Below, one piece after another: positions 1-11,616 of a DNA stretch of 64,000 nt. A model generated the notes under the pieces. It was not told where the DNA came from. It searched no databases and was given only the letters and a program-made list of their open reading frames with translations. The stretch's first letter is position 1; every line of letters starts with the position of its first letter. The position numbers were made by a program, and so were the translations under genes. The DNA comes from Epithemia pelagica (lineage: Eukaryota; Bacillariophyta; Bacillariophyceae; Surirellales; Surirellaceae): contig OX337233.1 in assembly GCA_946965045.2 (NCBI GenBank), positions 1,736,001-1,800,000 of the forward strand, written 5' to 3'.

Positions 1-608
1 CATTTCTACTGTTGCCTTGAATACTTTGAATCAAAGACCATCTTCAGTGGAAACTTGGAACTGACTGCCTCTTCTTGGTGAAGTGTAGGTGAAACTGGCC
101 ATTTTGTTGTTTGTTGTTGAGCAATATATGCATACCCATTTGAGTTTCTGTCTGAAAAACTTGAGTGCCCCTGTTCTCCTGGGAAAAGATCCTGTTTTAT
201 TGATGAACTTGAAGAAATCCTGATTTAACTCAGTGTATCCTGACAAACACCTGCATTGAATGCATTCATAACCAGAGTGTTTATTTTGGAAATGATGGTT
301 TAGTATAGTTTGGATTTGCTCAGCTTCTGTGATTCAACAAGCAAAGGCATTGTGGTAGAGCTAGTGCTCATCTACCCCAAAATTATAGACACTTTACTCT
401 GCAATTTTTGGTCTGCAAAGGGTTGGGTTTGAACATTTGTCCCTCAATGACCATGTCCAAATGTGAGATTGTTTGATCCTTTTCACAGAACTGTGGAATC
501 ATATGTTTTCAGAGTCCATGACATTCTGGATCAGCATGAAAAAATTGGTGAGTGGGGGATTTTGTGGAGGTTGAATTTCACTGACAGAACTTACATTGGA
601 TTCCATGG
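1..608. other. intergenic, nothing recognised
   Basis: AT-rich sequence without a convincing gene. A 71-codon open frame lies on the minus strand but has no recognisable motif. The last part may belong to the decayed upstream end of the helicase remnant that follows. Confidence 0.4.
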
Positions 609-2083
609 ATGCCAGTGATATGTCAATTGAACAGAAAGCTTATTTGTGTGGAAGAGTTATTTTTCTGGACTCTGGTTAGGCAAAGACAACTCAATTTGGT
701 GGAAATGGAAGAAGCTACTGGGAGGTCATCAAACACTCTTTTCTTCAGTTGTCATGTTGAGCCGACAATCCTTGGATTGAGCATGTCATTGTGCTCAATG
801 GGGACACTTCTTCTGCTACTGAGGACACTGCTGCTGATGCTGTGGTTCTTCTCAATGACTCATATGAGCATCAGCAATGGTGTGAAGGCTCAAAGCAAGC
901 CAGAGAGGCTTTTGTGGCGCCAGGTGTATCAGAAGCGTCTCAAGCATCACCTCAAGAAGGTAGAACCAACAGCATTGCTGAGACACAAAACACTTCTTCA
1001 CAACAGCAGAATCCTCCGATAGCATCTCCACCCAACCCATTTCCTTTTCCTTCCTTAGTCAATGAAACCACCTCGTCTCTTCTATCACCAGAAACACGAT
1101 CTCAAACTTCTCCTTTTTTAACCAACCAACAATTGTCCATCCTTGATGATCGTATGGACGTGCAGTTCGGCACAGCCGAGAAGCATGGTAACAACTCTTT
1201 GCATGAAATCAATTTCACAATACATGACAGCATCTACGGAAATCCCCAAAAATGTCACTATAATTGGTGATCCTGGATCAGGAAAGATTACAGTTGGTTT
1301 ATTTCAGCATGGTACATGGTTTGAATTGCTATTGCAGTTCCCTGTTGGGTGAACGTGTGCGAGAACTTGGAGGCTCCCATCTGCACGTCTTCTTTTGTAT
1401 TCCGGTGCAAAAATCCAACAGTCCTGGACATTTAGCAGACTTGGCACTTTTGACTTTGATGAAAGCTCCATCACGAATTCAATTCCTCCGACAATTAGAT
1501 GTTTTATTGTTGGACAAAATGAGTCAAATGTCAACAGAAATACTCTCAGTACTGGACATTATTCTTTGCAAAATAAGAACATCAACATGTTTTATGGGTG
1601 GTCTTAACAATGGATGTCCTACAGCTCCTACCAATTCATGGACGACCTCCCATTTTGTCATCCCACATGTTTGCCTGTCTCTCTTTTGCAAGATTAATAC
1701 ACAGTGTTCAGGCTGGCTATGATCCAGATTTTTGTCTATTGCAGCAGATCACACGTCTTTTTCCTTCTGAATTTACTGATGAAAAATGTCGACATTTCAT
1801 TTCGTTGTTAATTAAGTCCTGTACTTTTGTTGACTTCTTTGATGATCCTGCAATTCCCAAAACAGCAACTTATATTTTTGGTAGAAAAGCCCCTGGTCAG
1901 ATAATCCATGCGCAAGTGATGACAAAACTCAAAATTGAAAATCGTTACCGGTACAATTGTGCAAAAGATGATGAAGCTCAAACAGAAACTTACTGGATGC
2001 CTGCATCTGATCTTGCTACTTCTTTTCTGAACAGAAATTGCAAAGAACCAGAAGAACTCCTCCATATTACCAAAACATTCTAA
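609..2083 (+). pseudogene. PIF1-like DNA helicase remnant, frameshifted
   Basis: Pieces of one helicase are spread over three plus-strand frames. The order is an N-terminal stretch (from about 791), then a P-loop GDPGSGK at about 1265-1290, then a helicase core with LLLDKMSQMSTEILSVLD (a DEMSQ-like Walker B in which E has become K) and the motif FMGGL near 1590. After a further frameshift near 1600-1615 comes DVLQLLPIHGRPPILSSHM, which corresponds to the QLQP-GRP-SSH segment of algal PIF1-like helicases. The chain ends at 2083. Such helicases are abundant in algal genomes, alone or in Helitrons; no Rep/HUH part is visible. At least three frameshifts make it non-functional. The family call is from motif recognition only. 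Confidence 0.72.
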
Positions 2084-2459
2084 ATTTACATTTTCCTTTC
2101 TGACAGACAGCCGAAGCAAGATGTCGTCTCGAGGGAGCAGTAATTTTTAAGGTACTGGTTACATTGATTGCATCGAACATAACCCAACTCACCCGACACA
2201 TGTATTTCGTCGCCAGGGTGACGCGCGACAAAGTGTCTTCGCAACGCCGTGCTGATTCCCGCCTCGTAAGGGCAGAACGGTACCGGGCACGCCGTTGTTG
2301 TTTATTTGGATGGCTTTCAAACGACATAGTTCCACTGACAAAATACACTGCATGGTCTGGTACCGATTCTGGTACCTTGGTTTCCGAACTGAAATAAGTA
2401 TAAGGACTTCCTGCTTTCCTTGGATTAGAAGTTCTCTGTTCTTTCACTCCCTTACTCAT

Positions 2460-2692
2460 CATAGGATTTAACCCATTTCAGGGTGAGACTGGATACTCCT
2501 CATTCAAATTATGAGACAGAGAAACTCCTCTAAATAGATGTCTCAACACCGGTAGTATTGTCAAAGAATTATCAGTCGATGACATTGAGTATCTTGGTGA
2601 CCTCGCTACAGCAAGGGTTCCTTCACTCATCCATCAACATTCCAGAGATGACAATGTAACACCAGGTTTCCAAAACATTCCGAGAGTCTGAT
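2460..2692 (+). pseudogene. fragment of KRBA2-like integrase C-terminal region
   Basis: Translation of this interval gives FNPFQGETGYSSF, a stop, then ETPLNRCLNTGSI and DDIEYLGDLATARVPSLI. This runs colinear with FEPFGGVTGYSLSEI, NTPIERSINSGSV and DVPLLGDLATDQVIALI in the integrase locus at about 24.17-24.37 kb. The fragment ends in a stop near 2690. The integrase core itself is absent, so this is a short relic of the same family of element. The match was made by eye within the window and is strong because spacing and residues both agree. Confidence 0.65.
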
Positions 2693-3990
2693 TGGTCTAA
2701 CATACCAGACAAATTTAGACCACAAGTCAAGTCCTCTCAGCAACCCTCTGTGCCCACATACTGATCATATTTATCTGGGGTTGTTTCTTCATCGTCATTG
2801 TCAGTGTCCTTTACATGACTGTCAGAAGAGAAACCAATGCTCCAGCATATGCCTACTCCTGTGTGTGCAGCAATGTGCCAGTCTCTCTGTTGTGTTATGC
2901 TGTCCTATTGTGAGAAAAAGACTTAGACAGAGATGTCAACACTTTCTCTGTTGGTCCTTCGTTCATCCCCTGTTGGGACCTCAAAAGGCTCCTCATCTTA
3001 CACCTCATGAGGTACCTAATAATTGTGCTAGAAATCCACATTTTTTATGAGCATAAGTATTGGAACATTGACTAGTATTGACAAGTAATTTTTTCCCCGC
3101 AAGCTTTGGCAATCCCACCTTCATCAACCCTTTGTGGACATCACTGTTCTACTTTGGTGGCTGAAATGTATGGAATTGTTTTAACTAAACCTACTAACCA
3201 ACCTAATCCTTCTACCCAAAAGTTCTGCTACCCAACCTTACAATGCTACCCAATCTACAGATATCCTCAATGCTTCCATGGAAAACTATATAAAGGAAAT
3301 TGACATTCGGCTGTTGAGTCAACTTAGAGGGGAATTAAATTACCACTGTGTTACCGGCATTTGTCCATCACCCTAATACATGAATAAAGATCTCTATTCC
3401 TAGTCATTGATATGAGACTTATGATCAGACGTGAACAGTCCTCCTTCCAATCAATTCCAAAGGTGTCTGCTCCATGTTGATTGGGAGAAAGCTTTGTACA
3501 CGCAACCCCTAAGAAACACGTGCTTGGCTTTGAGTTTCTGAAGGTGCACATTGTGACTGATGGGTACCAAGTCGGTGCACATTCCGTTGATCTTGACTAT
3601 ACGGTTGACAATATTAGACTGTACACTCCTTGGCTTGCAATAGAAATCCATAGAAGCTGTGCTGCCTTGATAAGGACCATTGTGTTAGCACACCTTTTGT
3701 GATATTTTGTCGATACGGCTCTGTGATTAGCAAGTCAATCGCATGTTGGCAGACTTGGCAGACTTGCTCGCGCAAAGTTATGTAGTACTGCCTGTCTGTT
3801 CCACCGCTGACCCCGATGGCTTCGTTCCCCAGTGTACCCTTATTTACGACGTCTCACCTCACTCGGCCGACTCCAACTTGACCTACTGCTTGGACTGGAG
3901 ATCTACCTTCACTCTCCTCTTCACAGCTTCAACCATCCTTTCCCATCAGCATACTAACTCAATGTCGCCCCTGTTCTGACGTTATACACC
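2693..3990. other. intergenic, no gene recognised
   Basis: Several open frames of 65-90 codons occur on both strands, but none has a motif I recognise and none is clearly favoured. The stretch is probably decayed transposon sequence. Confidence 0.4.
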
Positions 3991-4617
3991 CAGTTACCTT
4001 CTTCCGCCTCGCCCTGACCACAGTGGTGGAGGATGCCGTTGCACTGGTGGAGCTGGTGGTGGCGGCAGCTCTTCCTCATTACTTGACATTGGATCCTCGT
4101 CATCTTCTTGTACTTCCTACTGCATTTCCTCACCCTCCTGATGCTCTTCTTCTTCCTCAACTTCTTGCTTTTTTGTTTGGTGATTGCTTGGCATCTTGTT
4201 CCTGTGTCTCGTCTGTTTTTCTTGCTGCTTGTTGGATACTGCGCTGCACCTCACATTTCTCATAAGGGCCAAAATCATGCTGTTGCAAAGAGAGATGCCA
4301 TTTGTTCCCTTGGGCTCCACAGCAGGGCTTTCAGCACGAGTCATTTGATTGTTGAGTCGAATTCGGCACCAAGTTTTTTGGGTGATTGAGATTCTGTTGA
4401 TTGGGGTTTTGGTTTGGAGAGGTCTTTCCAGTCTTTGACCGACCTTGGACTCCTTCCTTTGGATTGATATTCCCTTGGGGAAGATTGGTTGCACCACAGC
4501 AGGGCTTTGAGCACGAGTCATTTGATTGTTGAGTCGAATTTGGCACCAAGTTTTTTGGGTGATTGAGATTCTATTGATTGGGGTTGGCAAAGTGAGAATC
4601 GAGTTTGATTGTTGCAT
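3991..4617 (-). pseudogene. unrecognised acidic/proline-rich ORF remnant
   Basis: A minus-strand frame opens near 4617 and runs to a TAG at 4117, then continues in the same frame to a TAA near 3992. The distal part is coding-like: a Glu-rich run (VEEEEEHQEGEE) is followed after the stop by DDEDPMSSNEEELPPPPAP and PPPLWSGRGG. The proximal part is made of two copies of a 92-bp direct repeat, so the same peptide motif appears twice. The product is unknown; the charged, proline-rich composition suggests a linker of a degraded transposon protein. Low confidence. Confidence 0.3.
4317..4585. repeat. 92-bp direct repeat, two copies
   Basis: Positions 4317-4408 and 4494-4585 are nearly identical, with only about three mismatches. 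The 85 bp between them is unrelated. The pair is a recent segmental duplication inside the minus-strand ORF remnant. Confidence 0.9.
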
Positions 4618-6534
4618 GAGCTCGGGATGATCGCCATCCCACAGACAGCCTCGATGAGGGGCTGTGTGGGATGGCTGGTTGCTTTACCGACATGATGGGG
4701 CCAAGCAGGGACCCGACGGATGGACGATCTCGAGGCGCGCTTCGAACCGATGGGCACACCTGCCTCTGACCCCCAGGGCTGTACTCCGTGCCCAAGCGAC
4801 GACCATAGTAGTCTTGGTGGCAGTCGTGGGGGCTTATTCATCCGTCACGTGTCGCGATACACCTAGCAATTATGTCCGTGTCCTCTCCTCGCTCGCGCTC
4901 CTCTTGTACTCAGAAGACCGTGAAGAACAAATAGGAACGTTTAATGTTTATGACCCGTAGTTCTAAAAATTAACATACTTTTAAACCTATAATGAAATCC
5001 TCCGCAGTGTTTTTTCATCGCTTTTAGATACGGTCATTTGAAAAAGGACCTAAAGTATGAGCCCACACTACTTTGATGGGCCCTTAAAGATTCGGCCCCG
5101 CAAAGGAATGACAACCCAGCAGATAATGGAGCTGCTTCCTGCCGTGGAGAGTACGTGCAAAGTTTGCTTTTTTTACAGAAGAATAAAGATCGAATGGAGT
5201 GCCAGGATACCCCAAAACGCTAGAACCAGATGAGATTCATGGCAGGATTGTGCGAGTGCCACGGTCCATGACCAAGCGGAACAAGGTCGAGACCGGAGGT
5301 GACACTGGTCACGCCCCAGACATGGAAGGAGCTGCTGGTGGTGATGGCAGTCAAACCAGCACTCTTGAGTTCCAAAATCAGGCAGGTCGCTGTGTGATTT
5401 GAATAACAAAAGTCTGAACACTCACCCTACCTGTTGTTTGCTGGTTAGGACAACGAGTCTGAGTTCTTGCGACTCAAACCAATGAATTTGATAAGTAAAG
5501 TCTTTGAAGTCTATGCCTAACACCATGGAGTGTAAGTGGACAGTTATAAACTCCTGAAGAGTGGTGGAGAAAGAATTGACCCAACACAAACACCAGAAAC
5601 ACTGCAATTAGAAGATCAATGCAGAATTAAGTGCTTGTTGGAAGTAACTGCTGGTTTATTCTAAAAGAAAGAATTGTGACTGGTGCTCTATACTCGAGAG
5701 ATTATTTGTATGGTCCTTCCAATTCCAACGGGGCAGTTGGCTGTTAATGTTACCTATATAGTGTGACCTGGACCACATGATGATGAGGACAAGTGTGTAA
5801 CCTTTGTTGAATCAACCTAAACAGTAACTCTGTAAATTTCTTTCTTTTTCATCAAGTGGGCTCTAAATGTTCTCTTACTTCTACACTTATTGTCTTGTTG
5901 TATAGATCAAAGACTTTCAGTTTCAGTTTCTTTGCTGGTCAGTGTCTTCTCTGGTTCTCAAGGGATGGATATTAACCCTTTTCCCAAGGGAGAGTCTTCC
6001 ATGCCAGGAGAGGTGGTGCCAATGATCTTGGAGGCCACAGTTGGAGAAAGATGGCTTCAGTCCGGTTGTGTGCTTGAGCACAAGCTCTGCCTTGTTTCTC
6101 AACAACAAGAAAGTGACAAACGTTCACTAGCTTCCATGTTCCAACATCCGATCACTTGTTAGTTCTTCATAGAGATGAATCAGGGTTGTTTGATCCTGTT
6201 TCCTCTTGTTCTTCCCGTATCAGAATGAGAGATAACAAGTAATATGTCTGCTACTGAATTATCTTGATAGATAACACTGACTTGTATTTTGCCGGGGCTA
6301 CTCTAATGGACAAAACATGGTTGATGAATAGAAACAAATACAAAAAAGGTCTGTTACAGGATGTTATATACTGCAATCAAAATGATTTGGGACCATATGT
6401 TACATTCTTACCAATTTGGATTGACGCAATTTGAGTAGTACTTGTGATGTACATACTAGTAGACAATGTCTCTATGTTCAGGATTGACACAATTGAAATA
6501 TTATTTCTGGGACGAACACTAGTAAGTCATGTTT
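4618..6534. other. intergenic, no gene recognised
   Basis: There are only short open frames. A 67-codon frame at 5199-5402 (+) has a coding-like composition (MEGAAGGDGSQTSTLEFQNQ) but no known family. The GC content of 4620-4960 is higher than that of its surroundings, which may mark a separate insertion. Confidence 0.35.
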
Positions 6535-7398
6535 CTATGTTCCTTTCGTTTGCAAACATGCAATTTTGGCTTCCGTCCTTGTCAGAGGAAATATATTGTC
6601 GTTTTTTCCAACAACTGCTGTCTTCAAGTAACAGGAAAGGGTGAACACACATCCCTTCACTAATTTCTTCAAAAGGCAATGATATTTCATTGGGTTGAAA
6701 ATGATAATATCTCCATGTCGCAAGGCTACCACCTGTGCATGCACTGGGAAAACAAAGTAGCATAGAATTTGTTCCAAATCAGCTTCTTCTGGGTCTACCT
6801 TCAGAGCTGGCACAATGGAATATCCAAAATCACAGTCTGTATGTGTCCGAATGCAATGGACGAGAAAAACTGGATCACAGTCTGTATGTACTTGGAGGTA
6901 AACATTCCGTCCGAATGCAATGGATGAGAAAAACTGGGTGGCTCTATGCCCGTCGTCAATCATTGTGATGTCTTGGTGAACAGCCGCATTTCTGAAACCT
7001 GTTAAGTTTGACCAATCAACCCATCGCTCAAAGATATCTTCTAACCGTTGTATAAAACTCACAAGAATCTCCTTCTCTTTGGTGGACATCATGTTAAGCT
7101 TCGACTGTACCAGACTGTACCAGTCCTCTACCCCCTCGGTTAGCATGGATCCCAACGGCAATACTCTTGGAATTTTGGCTTATCCATGCCAAAATGGTTG
7201 ATTTGGGGCCTTTTTCTCCACACTCTTCAACACTTGTAGAACAACATGGACAGCATGGTCTGGCAGCAATCTAAATAGATAGGGAGGTTTAATGAACAAG
7301 GGGGCTTCATTTTTCGTGGCTTCATTTTTTGTTGGACAGAAAATAGAACCACCTCGGACAGTGTTGGTGACCTTCCAATCATGCAATGAAACCAACAC
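6535..7398 (-). pseudogene. 2OG-Fe(II) oxygenase-like (double-stranded beta-helix) protein, interrupted
   Basis: One minus-strand frame runs from about 7398 to 6535 with a single in-frame TAA at 7180-7182. The downstream part contains HTDCDFGYSIVPAL (an H-x-D type metal motif), then FPVHAQVVALRHGDIIIFNP followed by KYHC, where the distal His could complete the iron triad. The end reads LKTAVVGKNDNIFPLT, which I recall as a recurrent C-terminus in a multi-copy diatom protein family. Fold and activity are inferred from this H-x-D...H pattern only. The metal motif occurs twice because of an in-frame 45-nt insertion (see the repeat entry). No intact start is evident, and the locus is probably dead. 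Confidence 0.5.
6829..6938. repeat. partial 45-nt in-frame duplication
   Basis: A block of about 45 nt at 6829-6873 is repeated at 6874-6938, with the second copy split by about 18 unique bases. On the coding (minus) strand this duplicates the HTDCD motif and adds 15 residues without shifting the frame. Confidence 0.8.
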
Positions 7399-8613
7399 AG
7401 GTTTACCATAGTTTGGTGAACCCTCAGAAAAAATGACTTGAGAATTTCATTGTTCATTGTAAAAACAATGCCAGACTTTTCAAGAATAGAAGCAGCAATG
7501 TGAGCTTCAGCCGGTGAGCTTCAGCCGGAAGAGGCTCCACTGACAACAGCTCTGACTGTTGTTTCCTGGCCTTTTGTTCCATCGTTGCTTTTGCCTTTTA
7601 GTGTTTGCTTGAGCTCCAGCCTGGACAATCCACTTAGCTCCCATTGTCCACAATGAGCTTCATGTTTTGGTTGAACTGAATCAATGAAAAGGAACTGTTA
7701 CACTCGTGCTGCTTCCACTCTCCTTGTTAGAGAATTTCTTCAGCGTTGAACAAATCTCTTCCGATGACAACAGTTTAGTTTGCCCCATCTTAGGAGAGGT
7801 GAGACTGCCCTGACTATGAAAGTCTGGGTCCAAGTGGCCAGTCATTGGAGCTTACCAAACCCAAGTCAATAGCTGGATTTTCAGCTCTGATCCATACAAC
7901 AAGGTGCAAAATTCAATTGAAAAGTGTTTCTGAATGAAGCATCGGTGCATCAAATGGGAATATTCCAGCAACAACAGCGTGAGAAGAACTTTGGAACGGT
8001 GAAGAGCAATTGAAATTCCAACTAACACTAAGAAAGTTATGGACAGTCAAAGATTTGTTGTCTAAGGATGCTTTTTTGTTGCTGTGTGGGTTCTTGCTCT
8101 TGATAGTCAGTCTGACTGTGGAGGACCACCGTAGGAGCATTGGCTCTCCCGAGCAAAAAATCCTGTTCCTTCAAGCATTGAGACAAGGACCGGGGTGGCA
8201 GTTGGAGAGCTGACAAAGCCACCCTATTTGAGAGCAAGCTCTCCCTAGCATGTTGCCAAAGCCACCCTATTTGAAAGCAAGCTCTCCCTAGCATGTTGCC
8301 AAGACAGGCGACCAAATTTGGTGTGACCGCCTCACCTATTTGGAGGGGATATAATGGTGAATGTTGTGTCTTCTTGTACATAGTTCTGACCAAACAAAGT
8401 ATTCAGTGATGTTACCCCCTTGGACATTTTCCATATGGAGGGAAGTGATTTTTTTGAATTGGGGGTGGTTTCAGAATGAATGGTGGTAAAGTTAAGAATA
8501 AATGCTGGAAACTACTAAATTATGTTATAAGAGGTAAATGAAGTCATGCAAAAAACCCTACCGTTCACAATTCCCATCTTTAATGTGATTAAATTAAACT
8601 ATTTTCCTGGCTA
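7399..8613. other. intergenic with a 43-bp tandem repeat
   Basis: No gene is recognised. At 8214-8256 and 8257-8299 a 43-bp unit is tandemly duplicated with one visible mismatch. Some of the minus-strand sequence up to about 8000 may be the decayed 5' part of the oxygenase-like remnant. Confidence 0.45.
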
Positions 8614-9406
8614 CTGGAACACTCGGAACTATGTCCTCTTCGGCGTTTTGACCACATAGCTAGAGGACACTTGTTGTCTTATGACCACATAGCTAGAAGA
8701 CACTTGTTGTCTTATAGCTATCATAGACTAGGTATCTTGTTGTTAATTTCCTGTTTGTCGAGTCTGTCATTTTCAGGGAGCAGGGCGATACATACAAATC
8801 AGTGTGACATAATTGATTGTTGTACTGAGATCTCTTGTTGTCTTGTTGTCTTTGTCTTGATGTCTTCTTGTCTTCTTGTCTTTGTGTTGTTGTCTTCTTG
8901 TCTCCTTGTCTTCTTGTCTCGTTGTCTTGTTGTCTTGATCATTTTGCGTACAAATAGTGACTGTACGATGGGGGAGGGCAGTTCTCGAGCACGTGCAGAA
9001 TCCACGGTTAGTTATGGATCATCTGGGACCGTGCTTTGGTATATTTATAGTACCTTTGTACCTTTAATATTGTACCGATGTACACTACCATACAACTTGT
9101 CTCTTAGCCTGAAACCATTGCCCTTGAAATGGGAACGGAATGTTTTGTAAGTGGAGTCGTGCATATTGACCGTCGAGAGCGGGACCAACAAATCGATAAT
9201 AATTAGCTAGTGTAGATCTCAGTACAACAATCAATTGTGTCACACTGGTTTGTATGTGTCGGCCCGCTCCCTGAAAATGACAGACTCGACAAACAGGAAA
9301 AAGACAACAAGATACCTAGTCTATGATAGCTATAAGACAACAAGTGTCCTCTAGCTATGTGGTCATAACGCCGAAGAGGACATAGTTCCGGGTGTTCCTG
9401 TTCCAG
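8614..9406. mobile_element. non-autonomous element with long terminal inverted repeats
   Basis: The left arm 8614-8833 and right arm 9214-9406 are inverted copies of each other at roughly 90% identity. They begin CTGGAACAC and end at the shared AGATCT. The left arm has an extra ~36-bp internal duplication (the block with CATAGCTAGA and ACACTTGTTGTCTTAT occurs twice). The 380-bp interior has no ORF of note, but holds a TTGTCT-rich low-complexity run (8836-8937). I see no clear target duplication. The long arms and empty core fit a foldback/MULE-like non-autonomous transposon; the superfamily is undecided. Confidence 0.75.
8836..8937. repeat. TTGTCT-rich low-complexity tract
   Basis: An imperfect hexanucleotide array (TTGTCT with TTCTTG and TTGTTG variants) lies between the arms of the inverted-repeat element. 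One strand is strongly pyrimidine/G biased. Confidence 0.85.
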
Positions 9407-10082
9407 ACAGAAAATGAAGAAACTCACCCAAAGAACGTCATAGCACTCAAAATATCCATGGCTGAAAGCTGCAACAGACGGACTTCACATGACTTAATAT
9501 AATTCATGAATGAATCTACTGACAGATAGACTACACATGACAAAACTTTCTTGTACAGGCTAGCTGTTTTCTCTCATGTGAATTTGGTGACACAGCCCAA
9601 AGATACACCACCTAGAAACATAATGCCTCTGCTATCTCAAATCATTACCCGTGAATGCAGGGTGAATCTGTCCTAAAAGGAATGCAAAAGAGACTCAGAT
9701 ATGTTGTAGCACCAACTTTGGTATCCTTGTCTTTGTTAGAATTCTCACCGTCTATGATGGTTTGATTCTACATCTCATCGATTCCCCATGTCACATAGCT
9801 TCATGCTATCGCATCATGCATCATATGAATCGACTCTAACTATTCCAAACCTGTTGCCGCCAAGAACCTAACACACTCATAATCTAACAATATCACCATT
9901 TATCACATCCTTCTTTGTGTCCCGACTATGCTTTTGATAGACTTCGACTTGCTTTCCTCTCTTACCCGTGGAGAGGTATGTATCGGTTCGTGACTACCTG
10001 ATTGTCTGCTCTAACGAGCATCGATGCCCCTACGATTCAGAAAGAATTGTAACAGATTACCAGTCTCAAATCTTATTCCCTT
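9407..10082. other. non-coding; contains a diverged repeat also present at 20.75 kb
   Basis: No gene is seen. Positions about 9895-10028 align over about 130 bp with 20750-20883. Shared blocks include ACCATTT, GTGTCC/TGACT, GATAGA and GAGCAT in the same order, at roughly 65-70% identity. This may be an old LTR or 5' leader of a retroelement, since ORFs follow it directly. Confidence 0.45.
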
Positions 10083-10810
10083 GTGTTCGCCAACCGTCAT
10101 CCCGGGCAGGCTGATAGCCTTGTGCAACAGGAACTGATGCCGACACCGAAGGCCTCCAACACATCGGTCAACGTTTCCATCGACAGTTCCAGCAGCAACC
10201 CATTCGAGACTCCAACCCAGCCTCAACCTCCAACCCCCGCGCCGTTACTCCGGCCTGCAAGTCCGCCATGTCCGCTAGTACCTTCTCGATCCCGTCGTAC
10301 CACCCGGTTGATTGCTGATCACATCAAGTACTTCCGTCAGCCAACTTGTGCCACCTTCGACCCCGAGCTCCCCAGATCGAACGCGAGTTCCAATCGGTGA
10401 CCCACATTGTTGACCAAGAAGACATCGAACGTTTGAACGACCAACTTCATCGTTCTCCGAAGCGTCGTTTCATCTTGGCCGCCCTTTCGGGCAACCCTAT
10501 CCGTGCTGTCCACCTTCGCTTCCTAACCTTCGAGCATCCGGCACGGTACTACAATACCATCTATGTCGTGAACGCGATGACTTGCCCTCTGCCTCCTAAC
10601 ATCATACGCCTAGATAACTACGTTGCCTACATCCACGAGGTCCAATACGTCGAGGACCAACATGCAACTATCTACCTTTTGCCTGCCGAGACCGAGAACC
10701 ACTTGGCTGAAGGTGATACCCCTTCCTCTGTTGCTTGTGCTGCCCCATCTGAGTCTGGTACCGACTCTGACTATTCGGAAGAGAGTGAAGCCTTGGAAAC
10801 CGAAGCTTAA
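10083..10810 (+). pseudogene. unrecognised ORF pair joined by a frameshift
   Basis: Two overlapping plus frames appear to be one gene. The first is 10083-10400, Ser/Pro-rich with a basic patch (SRSRRTTRLIADHIKYF). The second is 10346-10810 and contains VTHIVDQEDIERLNDQL, LTFEHPARYYNTIYVVNAM and an acidic tail (SGTDSDYSEESEALETEA). The join lies near 10375. I do not recognise the product; its position behind a possible retroelement leader and before a gag ORF suggests an element-encoded protein. Its stop codon TAA is the right half of the TTAA at 10807-10810, where a piggyBac element begins. The reading frame is therefore intact at its 3' end with or without the insertion. Confidence 0.4.
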
Positions 10811-10818
10811 CGCCAATC
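10807..10818 (+). repeat. left TTAA target duplication and terminal inverted repeat of piggyBac
   Basis: TTAA followed by CGCCAATC; the exact inverse occurs at 15017-15028. Confidence 0.88.
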
Positions 10819-11019
10819 GCCTTGAGGGCCTGTTAGCACTTTTCGAGCACCTAATGTGCACCTCAATTAGACATAGTCGAGGTGCAAATATCCTCATTTC
10901 GTGCACCTCGCCCTTAACCGGAAATTAGAAGAGCACTTAGTAAGAGTTAAGCCGTGTCATTTTTTCTCATTATCTCATTTCATTCATTGATCGTACTAAA
11001 GGATCTCCTTACCTACATC

Positions 11020-11579
11020 ATGTCGTCTTCTCCTGATCAAGTTGCATCGTCTACATCCAATCCCGAAGCCATCCCTGTCTTTTCTAGTGCCCCCAAATTC
11101 TACAACAAGACTCGCGGTGAATCTGAAGCTGTGGCACTGATCATGGCATCCGACGACGTGTGCATTGTACACAACAATGGAGTTGTATCTCAGCAGCTAG
11201 ACCGTGTTTACGAAACACGGTTCGTGAAGCAGGAGTCCTGTTTCGACAATGATGATCAGGCTGTCTTCGATGCTGTTTCGAAGCATCTCGGACCCAAGCA
11301 CGAAGGACGTCCTGTTTTCTGGCAGCAAGTTTGTTGCGACTGCAAGCAAGATCCTTGTTTGAATTTCCAGCATGGACAATTTATCTATTTTTCACCTGGA
11401 ACGCCGCAACAAGTCGAAAAGAGAAATCCAGTACCAGTTGTACCGTCGCATGTCACGCACTCTTCAAGGCGAGCTTGGCCGTGGCAATCGTCGCCTTCTA
11501 CCAGCCTGCTTGGTCGACATCATTCGTGACATTCTCCCCAATGAAGAGGGTGAAGCGTATGTTGGTTATCGCGCTTAGA
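11020..11579 (+). pseudogene. piggyBac accessory protein, one frameshift
   Basis: The ATG at 11020 opens a frame through ALIMASDDVCIVHNNG and WQQVCCDCKQDPCLNFQ. The sequence then continues in another frame from about 11390 with RRNKSKREIQYQLYRRM and GRGNRRLLPACLVDIIRDIL, ending YVGYRA at 11577 with stop to 11579. The two halves join near 11370-11395, too close together for an intron, so a one-base indel is likely. I recall similar proteins in diatoms (Cys-rich centre, then a basic Y-R-x-Y-R region and a GxGNR-LP-C motif) but no known function. Being inside the inverted ends shows that it travels with the transposon. The Cys cluster plus basic arm suggests nucleic-acid binding; that is inference. 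Confidence 0.6.
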
Positions 11580-11616
11580 ATAGGAGTAGATATAAAAGAA
11601 TCTTACTAGTACTACG

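Noticed and set aside
2120-2460. Solo LTR in the GC-richer segment after the helicase relic
   Set aside because: There is no TG...CA ends, target duplication or second copy to support it.
8671-9150. 159-codon plus ORF inside the inverted-repeat element
   Set aside because: It is made largely of the arm and the TTGTCT low-complexity tract (SSCLLVFVLLSSCLLVF), so it is not a gene.
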